Of a stretch of 64,000 nucleotides of DNA, positions 46,203-56,737 are shown piece after piece. The stretch spans positions 124,001 to 188,000 of the forward strand of contig JADNYV010000009.1 of assembly GCA_015501055.1 (NCBI GenBank), in the 5' to 3' direction. This stretch comes from Mucidula mucida (taxonomy: Eukaryota > Basidiomycota > Agaricomycetes > Agaricales > Physalacriaceae). The translations under genes and the position numbers were made by a program. Under the pieces are notes generated by a model. It was not told where the DNA came from. It did no database searches and was given only the letters and a program-made list of their open reading frames with translations. Positions within the stretch are counted from its first letter, which is position 1, and the number at the start of each line of letters is the position of its first letter.

Positions 46203-47830
46203 GGTCGAACTATAAATGATGGGGGTAAGAGTAGAGTAGGAGCAGAGGAGCAGGGTTAGGGCTACTCGTATAGACAGCGATCACGTGAGGACGAGCAGTC
46301 TTACGCGCCACGCTTCATGTAATCTTGGCAAGTTAGTGGCCTTTAAGAGTCCGGTTCACTACCAACGTCTCGCTGCTTTTCATCTGTCTCTGAGCTCAGT
46401 GTCCTGCAGAACAGATGATACTCTTGCTGGTATCATTGCGGGCCTGTACTTCAAGGTCGAAGATGAGAGCGAGAATGGACATGAGTGAGGTGGCTCACAT
46501 CGCGATTTGACCTCTATTCTAATATATCCTTATGTTTGCAGACCGATTGTAGTCGCGCAGCCGCCAAATTGAGGCGTACCAACTTAAGGGGGAGCAGTTC
46601 TCATTGACAAGACAAATCGCGATGCATTGGGATACTTAGTCGACGCAGCAAATCAAAAGACCATATATGCGTGGTGTTGACATTTGCTATGCTACATGCA
46701 GCTTCGCAACAGAGATGCGTTCAACATGCTACATTTCATGTACCCAATGATTGAAATTCATCCCCATAACCTTGGATGATCGTCTACCTCTGTACCACCA
46801 CCATGTTTTTCGGTGAATCAATGCTCAATCGCCAGTTGGACAACGCGCTACAGGTATTGTCCACAAATGGTGTTCAGTTTCAAAACAAAGTCTTTGAGTA
46901 TCAGCCAATGCGTCTACAAATACTGCCCAGCATTTTTCCCGATCAATGGTGATTTACACTGATAGTATGTTTTGCGATCATCTGACAGTCACTCTCCAAG
47001 TTTGAAGGACGGACGAGCATGGGAGTGTTGTGGGAGTGCAACAAGATGCGCCCACATCACGTGAGATTGAGATCCATCTTACCTGAGCCTCGAGTTGTCA
47101 ATGTTTATCTACAATTTGAATCACCATCATTTGTTTTCGCCTGTGGTGTCAATGCGAACTCCTGGTACCGCCGTGCTTGTGACTTGACCACCTCCCTCGG
47201 CCGTATAACTTGGCTGGACGCCTGGACCAGTGCGAGTCTCTGAGTACGAAGTACAGCTGATGCACCTGTGACCCCTCGCATGTCTCGGAGTATAACTTGA
47301 TAGGTCGTTGGACAGCCACCAAAACAGCTGGACAAAGCGTCAGTCCGAAGACTCGCCATAGGTCTGTCATTGTCATTGTCAACGACATGTCGTAGAAGAA
47401 CAGTTGATCCTACTTAAGAGATAGACACTTCGAGAATAGAACGAGGTACGCCAATTGGCTCTTTGCTGATGATGCCGATGTGCGTACCGACATCATCTGA
47501 TTCCTGCCAGTTCATTAACCGCGTTTCGTCAACACTGTTGACTTCACACCAACAAGCCTCATATACCGATTCTCTTTAAATGAAGAACTGTATAAATACG
47601 AGTCCACACTCGGCCTCCTGATCAGATACCACGATCACTGTCGGGAAGTTCGCTCGCAACTGTCGAATCTTCATTTCATAAGATGCGCACCTGATTCTCG
47701 TCGCTCCGAGTTTGTCCCCTTAGACTCTGTTCACGCGTTTGTTTATCCGAAAACAGCATGGGTTCGACTCTTAAGCAGCTTGGTATTTATACCATCAAGG
47801 TCTTTGTCCTCTGCAGACTGCTTCCCCGCG
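46203..47830. other. intergenic; end of duplication arm B and promoter side of the esterase gene
   Basis: No gene is supportable. Homology to arm A ends near 46670. A TATAAATA at 47591-47598 lies 233 bp before the CE3 start. Short frames near 47019-47388 on both strands show no protein features. Confidence 0.45.
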
Positions 47831-48937
47831 ATGAAGCCCTTTCAATTCATTTACGCGCTCTTCGCCATTTTCCATGTTGGACAGTGCGCTGTCGTCGGCT
47901 CTATTACAGCGCGCCAGACCGGCAGAAACCTGACGATCTTGCCCTTCGGGGGTACGTGCTCTTTCGTTCCTTGGACGTTGGCCTGATTTCTGGTAGATTC
48001 GATTACATTCGGCATCGGGAGTTCCGACGGTAATGGCTACCGTAGTGTCCTCCATAGTCTCCTCGACGCGCGCGCCAACACAGTTAACATGATTGGCTCC
48101 ATCAAGGCTGGAACTATGGCGGACAACGACAACGAAGGCCATAGTGGCTTCACCATTTCCCAGCTTGCCAATGATCCGGGTACCAGATCGTCGCTGGCCC
48201 AACGCCCCAACGTCGTGCTGCTCCATATTGGAACGAACGACATGAATCTGAATTCTGACACGGCGAATGCGCCTACCAGGCTTGGGAGTCTTATCGACCA
48301 GGTCTTCACCGCGAGTCCGGATGCTGTCCTCATTGTGGCGCAAATTATTGCTTCGACGCTGGCTTCCACGCAGTCGCTCATTGCAACCTATAACGCCGCG
48401 TTCCGGCGTTGTAGCGACGCGACGGAATGCTGGGAAGAAGGTGCTGGTAGTGGATATGGGAAGCCTACTAACCAGCTCGGACATGTCGGATTTCTTGCAT
48501 CCCAATAATCAGGGCTATTCGAAGATGGCGAACGCGTGGTCGACCGCGTTGGAAGTGCTGATGCCCTGGGGTTTTTCGATTCCACCCCAGGGCAAACAAC
48601 GTCAGCCGCGACCACATCTGCCGCCACTACGACGTCCCAAGCTTCGACTACAACCTCGGCCCGGCGGCCGCTCAGACACATTACGGACAGTGTGGGGGTG
48701 AGTTCTTTCGGGGGTTTCGCCCTGAGCAGTTACTAACTTGCTCTGTTCGTAACAGGTCAAGGATGGATGGTAACTTGTTCTTATATCGCTTCCGACTTGA
48801 ATTTAGTTTGATTTTCAGGGACTGACGACATGTCAATCTCCGTTCACATGTGTGGTCAGCAACCCATGTACGAGTTCTTTATGTTTGACAATCGCTAACG
48901 AGCTTACGATTGATAAGGGTATTCGCAATGTTTGTAG
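47831..48937 (+). pseudogene. CE3/SGNH-type carbohydrate esterase with C-terminal CBM1, frameshifted
   Basis: Signal peptide MKPFQFIYALFAIFHVGQ. After intron 47952-47996 comes GDSITFGIGSSDGNGYRS (block I Ser), then LLHIGTNDMN. After a frame change near 48400 follow GKKVLVVDMGS and DFLHPNNQGYSKMAN (catalytic Asp/His). A second shift (about 48570) leads to the Thr/Ser linker TTSAATTSAATTTSQAS, and a third to the CBM1. That CBM1 is complete once three introns are removed: HYGQCGGQGW, TTCQSPFTCVVSNPWYSQC, stop at 48937. The enzyme would deacetylate plant polysaccharides outside the cell. Three shifts suggest a recent pseudogene; unrecognised introns at two of them cannot be excluded. Confidence 0.75.
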
Positions 48938-49290
48938 TCAGCTGTAGTGTACACCCCAAAAACGCTTCAATTTTTTATGGAACTCCCTCAGTCTTAAGGT
49001 CTGGTAGGTCCAAGCTTCCAAAATGTGGCGCCACTTTGTGCGTCACTGGATAACCGAGAGCGGTCACTATTTCATGCGCTAAGCAAGCAATAAATCTGAC
49101 TACTCAATCTTCGCTCGCACTTTTGAGCCGAGTCAGCCAGGCCAGCGGCTTTCACGGACTCGGATTCGAACAAATTTGATGCTTTGATTGAGAAAACCTG
49201 TTTACTGTCCAGTCTGGTCGCCTACTGTGTTCCAAAACCTACAGACGTCAGTAAGCTTACAGCTTCATAGTTGCCAGCTATGACAAGGGC
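48938..49290. other. short intergenic between CE3 gene and carboxylesterase
   Basis: Both neighbours converge here. Nothing recognisable is present. Confidence 0.5.
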
Positions 49291-51504
49291 TTACGCGCAT
49301 CTCTCTAAAAAGGAGGAAGGTGTGGAAAATTCCTGGACCACAGGTTCTCCGCCTTCCGTTCTGTTGAACAGCATCTCTGTTTTACTTCCATTGAACGTGT
49401 AGGGGTCCCACGCAGGCGTTATTGTCGGCTCAAAGGTATCCTTCGGATCCTGGCTTGAGACAAACGCAGTGAAAGACTCCGAGAATGCTTTGATGAAATC
49501 CGTGTTGCTAAAGCCTGGCGTTCCGATCCTGATGATGCATGAAACCGCCGTGCTATGTGAGCATGAATCCACGAGACGTACGATGGAAAGTAGTAAACAA
49601 CATCACTCCCATGTGTTGCGGGAGGTATAGCGAATTGCCCCTAAACACGAAGGCAAATTAGGAGCGTCTGCAAGGAGAGATATCGCTAACGTACTTTGAA
49701 GGCACGACCGTCGAATGATTCCAGGAGGTAATATGTAGGACACACAAAGATAGCTGCAAGGCGCTGAGCATCAATGTTGTTACATCCGGGTCGCGAGATC
49801 TTACTGTCATTCATGATGGCTATGACTTGATCGATTGGGCTACCCAGATTCGAGTAAAGAAGTGACGCCGCTTCGACGTTCTCCGGACTCAACCTAGGGA
49901 AAAGCTCAGAAATATAATCTGATACAACTACGGTGTCTGCCGTGCTGGCGTTCACGAAAGGTCCTCCTTCGTCGGTGTTCGTGACGGCGAGTAATGTTTT
50001 CTGTAATGTCGCTCAATGATACTTGTGCATCAACCGAAACCAAGAACTCACCGCATTGAGTTTACGTTGCCTCAGAGCTTCGATTGGACGCTGCGTGATG
50101 AAGGTTCCGTCAACCACCGGTACAAAGACAAACGTGCCAAAGAAACCGGCGAGGTTGAGGGCCGAGTTAATATTCTCAAGGCTTGTGGAGTCAACCTGTC
50201 GCAGACATTCCAAGCTATCTTCAGAAGACGAGCAGCTTCGGGTGTCGAAATTAGCAAACACATCATGATACCGACAATGAACGTACTTAGCACTGTCAAC
50301 GACGTCTTTATATAGTTGCTATGCTGGCATCAGTGATGAACATCGTCTCACACGAGACTGTGGGCTCACCTCAGGGATCACATCGTTGTAGAAGTATTGC
50401 GATGGAAGGAATGTTGAACTCGTGATCGCTCCTCTGAACAAGGGCGGAGACGTTTTCCCGTCATTAGCGATCACCTGTTGTAGCACAGACCCCGCGCCTG
50501 TACTAACGTGTGACACCACAACAAAGGTCTGCCGCAAATAGAGTGCATACCTGCTGATTCACCCCAAATTGTAACACGCGTAGGATCTCCGCCGAGTTTA
50601 CTAATCTGCAATACAATGAACGCACTTCAATCTAGATAGAGGGCGGTCACTGACATGGGCATTGGTCCATTGCAACGCGAAGTTTTGGTCGACTGTCGAT
50701 ACGAGGCGATCAGTAAATGCATACTTCCACAAAGGATGCGACCCAACGCACGTAAACCAGAATTGAGTGCCCCGCCGTCCTTGACAGCTTGACCAGCAAG
50801 GAAACCAAAAAGGCCGAGTCGATATTGTATAGTAACAGCGACGATGTTGAATCCAGACTCGCGAACAAGGTCGTCACCGGGGTCGCTTCCGCTTCCGGCA
50901 ACATAACTAATCAACTGAAGTGATTAGCCAGCGTTGTAGGTATACTCAGACGCGCCTTACCCTCCACCGTGGATCCAAACGACGACAGGCAAGGGCTCCG
51001 TTATGTTCTCTGGGTCCAAAAGACCCGGTGTGAAAACACTGTCCAAGTCTCATCGCATCGTACCTTCTTTCCAAGAATCAAGCCATATATACCTGAGAAA
51101 GAGGCAGTCTTCCGAGTTTGCGTCGGCAGCACGCCGGTCAACGTTCTCGTTGAATATAGTTCCTGAGCCAACGACGCCAGTGAAGGGGTTGGTGGCGGCC
51201 CTGCCACTGCTCGCTTGTAAACACGCAGGTCCCAACGCGGTTGCGTTCTGGACTTCTAGCACGGTCTCCGGAAACTGTGGTTCTCGCCACCTCAAAGGAC
51301 CTACGGAACGCGCATAAACGCAACGGTATGGGCTGGAATCTACTTACCTACAGGTGGGGCAGCGTAGCGCATACCACGGAACGCGGAAATATTGGAAGCG
51401 AATGCACCCTGATATTTCGCATATCCCAGGTCTACAATCGGAGCGGTAGATTGCCCCAAAGAAGAGGGAAAGAGGGAGAATGACAATAACAGACAATACA
51501 ACAT
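49291..51504 (-). CDS. secreted type-B carboxylesterase/lipase
   Basis: About twelve exons on the minus strand. Signal peptide MLYCLLLSFSLFPSSLG, then GAFASNISAFRGMRYAAPPV, SEDCLFL, PVVVWIHGGGYVAGSG (oxyanion hole) and IVAVTIQYRLGLFGFLAG. The nucleophile elbow GESAGAGSVLQQ sits at about 50551, directly at an exon junction. The acid residue lies in TNTDEGGPFV and the His in THGSDVVYYFPS, so the Ser-Glu-His triad is complete. Frame is kept across all junctions I could place. Such enzymes hydrolyse esters of lipids or plant-wall compounds outside the cell. It is convergent with the CE3 pseudogene. Exact borders of a few small exons are uncertain. Confidence 0.88.
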
Positions 51505-51785
51505 AATAGTCTGAGCAGGTGGGTACGTCGTCTACAAATCTGATGAGTATCTGGTATTTAAACACTTGAACGCGAACTTTACCTCATTTCACGCTGTCAA
51601 CTGACTGGTCTGGTGAGCGGTCCGGGGGAAAGAATACGGAACAGCTGCCGTTCGTTTCGTATGGACAACAGCAAACCTTTGCAAAAATAAACGTTGCATC
51701 GAGTGCGAGTGCACAGCAGTTTCTCGACGCCGCAATCAACAAAAATCAAGTGAGAACGCCGAGTATAATCGAATATATGTTGATG

Positions 51786-52447
51786 TCAGAGGACTGGACT
51801 CCAGTAGAGCCGCGAAAAGAGCCGCGAAAAGTAGAGAATTATGGACGCCAGCATCCGCGGATCCTCATACAACTGGCATTCTTCCAACGCTAGATGAATA
51901 TCTTCTTGCGAGGAGAGAGGGTAGGGTGCAGCGCTGAGAAGCGCCATTTTCTGATGAAGATACACTCTTGTTCCACGAGCTTCTGTAAGCGTTGGTTGAC
52001 ATGCAAAATTCAACAAGCCTTGGTACAAATGAGGATAAGCCATAATCAGGAACTCCGACCAAACTCCGACTGCCGAGTAACCGATCGAACGGCTGCTTGT
52101 TTTCAACGGTCACAGGATGCAGACATTCAACGTCCATGTCGCTGGATGTTGGAATGGCGACGACTCTCGAGGGGGCGTCGGCGTGTATTGGGGCCAAAAC
52201 GACGCGAGGTACGCGTCAGATCATCTCTCGGAACCGTAAATAAAATTTTCATCCATTCCAGGAATATATCTGCTAGATGCGGAAATGCAGTGACAGATAC
52301 AGATTCTGCAGGGCTCGATGTGGGCATTCCTCCCAGCTCCGTATCCCAGGCGTAACTTCTGTAATAGGGTGTCATACGGTTCCTAGAGCAATTAGGCGCG
52401 AATAGTGACTGCAGCGCGGCACCACATGACGGGAACCACTTCACCAT
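51786..52447 (-). CDS. possible small gene, unknown
   Basis: An ATG at 52447 opens a frame MVKWFPSCGAALQSLFAP...FLEWMKILFTVPR to about 52215. A second protein-like frame (YPHLYQGLLNFACQPTLTEA, EDIHLALEECQLYEDPRMLA) runs to 51786. I could not find splice sites joining them convincingly. Its start overlaps, on the other strand, exon 1 of the Pop3-like gene at 52426. It may be a decayed or mis-modelled gene. Confidence 0.3.
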
Positions 52448-53903
52448 CAGGACGGACAACCCCAATATTGCACTGTGTATGTTGCTTCTACGAATGTTTT
52501 GAAGGCGTTATCAACCACAATCAACCGTAGGGCTCACCGTCAACCTTCCAAGTTGGAAGGAGTATGACTGGGAGGGGGATATTGAGCATAAATCCTTGCT
52601 TCGTTACATCGACGCACTCATTGAGAATGCGCGAACTCAGGCATCTATTGAAATTGCCGTTCTTCTAGTACCTTCTCACCGAGAAGTCGCTGGCCAAAGT
52701 GGCGCAATGTCACTTGCGGGCTGGGCTAGTACGAGCGACAAGGTGCCGCTGGGACCCGAGCTGAAATCATTCGATGAGCGCGTTTATGCCGTCACACTGC
52801 TAGAACTATACACGCTTTCGCTTCAAGGGGTTTCTCCCACTTCTCCACGCGTGGACGTAGCTGTGAAGCGTTTACGGAAATCGCGGCGCTGTCTTAAAGC
52901 ATCAGACAGGGATAAAGATGCTACGACTCTGGACGATGTTACATCTGCCCCCACGGAGCATGACGAGGTGGAAATGTTGCCGGTCGCAAACGACCACGAT
53001 CGACCACCACTAAAGGGTACATATCCACTTTGTGATTCTACTCGTCTCATGTATTCGTAGATGCACCACAGGGGAAGAACATTCAAGCACGAGCAGGAAG
53101 CTCAGTCTCCGATTTTTCTGCTCCTGTGCGATCGTCTGAGTATTACGCTTCTCATACGGCGATTGCTTGGTCCCGCAACCTAAAAGAACTAGCGGAGATC
53201 TGCGAAACGTTAATCCCAGCTTTCGAAGAGAGTAGCTTCAGGTGGTAAGAACTTGGCTTTTGCATTGAACAAGGCCAATCTGAGTCGTACGCAGGCCAGA
53301 CACCACCAGTGCCCTGGGAAATCGTGTCTTGAAGGAGCTTATTGCCCTTCTTCGCAGACACGAGCCACGTAGAGTGGCAAAGGGTGGTAAACGGAAGGCG
53401 TCTGACGAGCCTGCGGCATCGAATCACGATGACAAAAAGAAGAAAGTGTCCAATCTCAAGTCGACACCGACCACTAGTGATCAAAAGGACAACATTTTCG
53501 ACCATCTCCTCCTAACTCCTAGAGCCATTGCACGACGCTTATGCGGTCAAGCTACGGGAAGAAAAGTTGTGCCACTGACGCTTGTTTTTGTGTTCTGTAA
53601 AAGTGAAATCATTAGAAGTGCTGCGCTGCTAAATCATCTTCCTCACCTCATCGGCGAGTTCAACGCGCGATCCGAGGAGCCAGTGGTGGTGAAGCTAGTC
53701 CGGCTTCCTGAAGGCGCTAGAAACGCACTGAGTGAGTTTGGGGAGGTTGGAACTTACGATGCATTTGCTGTCCAGGTATGTCTGGCCCCACCGTACTTGA
53801 TGTCTGTTTTCTTTAAAACTTATTATTCCGGCAGCAAAATGAATGCGAAATGGAGCGACTATGGAGTGTTCTGAGCTCCGTACCACTGGTAAAACGCACT
53901 TGA
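52426..53903 (+). CDS. protein with RNase P/MRP Pop3-like C-terminal domain
   Basis: Exons 52426-52474, 52531-53016, 53061-53241, 53295-53775 and 53835-53903 join in phase to 421 residues. The C-terminal half shows an N-terminal helix (ALGNRVLKELIALLRRHEP), a basic insert (KGGKRKASDE, DDKKKKV), and an L7Ae-like core: VPLTLVFVFCKSE, LLNHLPHLIGEFN, VVVKLVRLPEGARNALSEFG, YDAFAVQQNE. This fits the Pop3/Rpp38 protein of RNase P and MRP, which process tRNA and rRNA in the nucleus. The first ~240 residues (LPSWKEYDWEGDIEHKSLL, SLQGVSPTSPRVDVAVKRL) are not part of known Pop3 proteins. Family assignment is from pattern only. Confidence 0.62.
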
Positions 53904-54181
53904 TGAAGTGCCGCATATCCTGTCGATTCTTGAATTCCTGCAGTATCGCTCTGAAATTGTTTTCGGTTGCCCACTAGCATATCTATCCCATAATTTTCTG
54001 GTACATATGTCGAAATCTAATCCGGTTATGGTCCAATCCGCACCTTGCAGGCATTTCGACAAAGAAATTCATGCTCCTGAAGAGGCCTTAACACGAGGAG
54101 AACAGGAAGACAGCAACATATCGACGTTGTGATACGGAGGTTTGATGTGTACTTGCTGATACTGATGCAATTCCTGTTGTT

Positions 54182-55186
54182 CTAATGCGATGGCGGCGGT
54201 GAACTAGCACTGTCCAGCACAGATACCGCTCCTTCAGCAATGACCCTGCCTAAATGTTCCTCCAATTCTCTCACTCTCCATTCCGCCCTCTCCCGCCACA
54301 TTCTCCCATCTGCCATTTCTGCCCGCAACACCTGCATCTCCGCCTCCCGAACACCGAGTAAGTTTGCCCTCTTCCTCACATCGTCATTCGTCAGCCTGTC
54401 CTTCTCCCTAAGGAACTCGGCAGTCTGGCGCCACGATTTCGCGTCATCCTCCAACCACGCGACGCGTTTCTCGAACGTGTTACGGATGAGAGTCAGGCCG
54501 GCAGATACTTGGGACTGGAGAGTAGCGTTGGAAGCGGCGAGTTGAGCGTTTTCGGAACGCAGCTCGCCGACGTAGGTGGATGCCGCTTTGTACTGATCCT
54601 GGAGGAAGTTTATTTGGGCGTCCTTCTCGGTGAGCTGGTGCCGTAAGTTATCAGTGGTTTGCGTAAGAATCTGGATCGTGCGTTCGACTTCAGTCAAAGG
54701 GACAACAGATTCCTAAATCAATACTCATAAGTGACCATGTATTGAGGCGGAAAAGACAATAGTACGTACTTGAGCGTCCAAATTGTGGTTTGTTTCCTAC
54801 AAAGCGTTTAATCTAGTAAAGAACACAAGGTGACATATACTACCTCTTGTGCTTGGTTTTTCTCAAGATATTGGACATCCTACCAAGCATCATTGCTCCT
54901 CGCCCCTCTCATACCGAAATACGTACTATATTCATTTCCTCCTTCTCTTTTGATGCATCCAGCTCTACTAAGATGAGGATTCCATGTGTTTGCTGTTAGT
55001 CACGTAGAGGGGACAGCGGGGGATGGGAAAAGCGCGTTGATGGACGTTCAAGTTTAACATGATACGTGATGTGACTGTAACACTTACCGCCTTGGCTGCC
55101 TCCTCCGTAACCTCAGAGGCCTCAGCGCTCAACACTAAAAGGCTAGTGAAGATCAAGGGGAATACTGGTACCCGTGGCTCACGCAT
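54182..55186 (-). CDS. coiled-coil protein with signal-like N-terminus, unknown function
   Basis: Exons 55186-55088, 54992-54927, 54879-54844, 54796-54770 and 54712-54182 all join in phase 0, giving 252 residues. Intron 1 ends with a textbook branch site (TGACTAACAG). The N-terminus (PVFPLIFTSLLVLSAEAS) looks like a signal peptide. The rest is a long heptad-rich coiled coil (TIQILTQTTDNLRHQLTEKD, ENAQLAASNATLQSQV, RELEEHLGRVIAEGA) with a short SSPPPSH tail. Several exons are only 27-66 nt. No family is recognised; a secreted or ER coiled-coil protein is inference. Confidence 0.66.
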
Positions 55187-55615
55187 TCAGCGCCTTGTTC
55201 CACAAACCGGGAGCTTTGATGGATAAAAACAACCGTGAATATCTTGAACAAGAGCTAGTCAGCAAGCTCTGATGTTATCTGGTTTAGCCCCAGTCTATTG
55301 TTTTTCCCGGCGACTATGACTTGTTACGCTTTCGCCCGACTGTTGTTCTAGCTTGTTCTTTGGATGGTAACAAGGCCTGGGAAAATCAGTGCGCTTGTTT
55401 TACAGAGGACTTTTTTGTTCAAGACAAGGGCTTGTTCTCTAGATATCAGTATGGATCCAACGCGTCTATTGTGCTCTTATATTGTACAAGGCACTGCTTT
55501 GTATAAAGGTGAAGGATTCGCGAATGGATTCTCGGTATCCTACTAGACTTCCCCGCCTTTCACCACTCTCAGCCTGCTCTACGACACCTCTCATCATCGA
55601 AACTAGACTACAATC
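55187..55615. other. divergent promoter region
   Basis: No gene is seen; it lies between divergently transcribed neighbours. Confidence 0.5.
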
Positions 55616-56380
55616 ATGGCATACTGCGCAGCTCCTTCATCTTATACCACTTCTGCCAATCCTTTCTTTGCTGGGTGTTCGTCACGACCGAGCACACCGT
55701 GCGGAAGATATCCCCAGGCGGGACTTTCCTCCTACACAAGGGCGCCTACACAAGTCGACTTTTCGTTAGGCTACAGCAAGCCGCTGACGTCTACGGAGCT
55801 ACATCACTTGAAGTGCCAGCTCCACGCTCGTTTGAATGGCTATAGAGTCTCGAATATGCCCAGCGGATTCCCCTTTGTATACGCTATGCGCTCACGAGGC
55901 GATTACTCGAGGTCGAGGTCTGCACCATACGAATTCGAGGAGCACTTTAACGTTCCGACTGCATCTGGTTACTCGATACGCCGCTCTGTCATCATCCGAT
56001 TTTCGGGTCCCAAAGTATCGAATGGGCCCTCGTTCTGGCGGATACTCCACGTCAACGCTGATCGCAAACTTCATCCTCGTAGGTCCCCATTGCCGTCTAT
56101 TCTTGGCTACCAACTGACGGAACATCCATTAGAACAAAATGTTCCCTTCGCCGAAGTGCAACTTCATCCTGAAGTGATGGCGACACGTTATGGACGCTAC
56201 ATCGAACGAGATTCGAAAATAATACTGCGCGCTCTGGCCTTGTCTGTGGAGCTCGGTGTTCTGGTGGCCATCACCACTCAAGCAGCGCTAGAGAGACGAC
56301 CTACGATTCGCGATAATATTCTCTACGTCGGCACAACTGCCAAAGGCTCAGCAAGTGTTATATATTCCACCCTCTGCTAA
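55616..56380 (+). CDS. hypothetical protein, single exon
   Basis: ATG at 55616, 254 residues to TAA at 56378-56380. The N-terminal ~45 residues are Ser/Pro/Tyr-rich and probably disordered. A more ordered part follows (TSTELHHLKCQLHARLNGYR, YSIRRSVIIRFSGPKV, PSILGYQLTEHPLEQN, IILRALALSVELGVLVAITT). No signal peptide, membrane segment or known motif is visible. Intron-free structure and lack of family resemblance suggest a lineage-restricted gene. Confidence 0.6.
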   Translation: MAYCAAPSSYTTSANPFFAGCSSRPSTPCGRYPQAGLSSYTRAPTQVDFSLGYSKPLTSTELHHLKCQLHARLNGYRVSNMPSGFPFVYAMRSRGDYSRSRSAPYEFEEHFNVPTASGYSIRRSVIIRFSGPKVSNGPSFWRILHVNADRKLHPRRSPLPSILGYQLTEHPLEQNVPFAEVQLHPEVMATRYGRYIERDSKIILRALALSVELGVLVAITTQAALERRPTIRDNILYVGTTAKGSASVIYSTLC

Positions 56381-56737
56381 GTGAGTACCGCACACAATAT
56401 GAAGGGAGTCAGAAACTGATTTAGTTCCTCCATTAGTTAAAATTAAAGACGGCCTAATCTCACGACTTATCGACGCCACATTTTTTGCATAATTCACGTT
56501 CTTTCTTCTGCAACAATTTACACGCTAGACATTCCTCGCACGACTCAATGTTACACAATTTCTATCCTAGACGCATTATTTTACGACCACACTAGTCACG
56601 CTCTTATGCTTTACGATACATGTATCTATCACGAATATCACGCATCTTATCGCTAAGTCGGTATTGTGGCGCACACCATCGGCGAAATTGTTCAAAGAGA
56701 TGCCGAGGCCAAACAATGTACCCGCTGATGGCAAACA
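56381..56737. other. AT-rich intergenic upstream of SFB3
   Basis: Stop-rich in all frames; no gene is supportable. If the SFB3 start lies further upstream, its missing disordered N-terminus would have to come from here. Confidence 0.45.

Larger units (their letters stand above)
42270..46670. repeat. segmental duplication arm B (inverted copy of 4490-8795)
   Basis: Gene X (plus), GH45 pseudogene (minus) and TSR3 (minus) appear in mirror order to arm A, with homologous spacers and flanks at both ends. About 33.5 kb separate the arms, including the transposon nest. Confidence 0.8.

Noticed and set aside
49140..49190. GGATTCGAACAAA resembling a tRNA T-loop
   Set aside because: No flanking D-arm, anticodon arm or acceptor stem could be drawn.
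51894..52355. 153-codon plus-strand ORF
   Set aside because: No protein features and it competes with better minus-strand frames; left unassigned.
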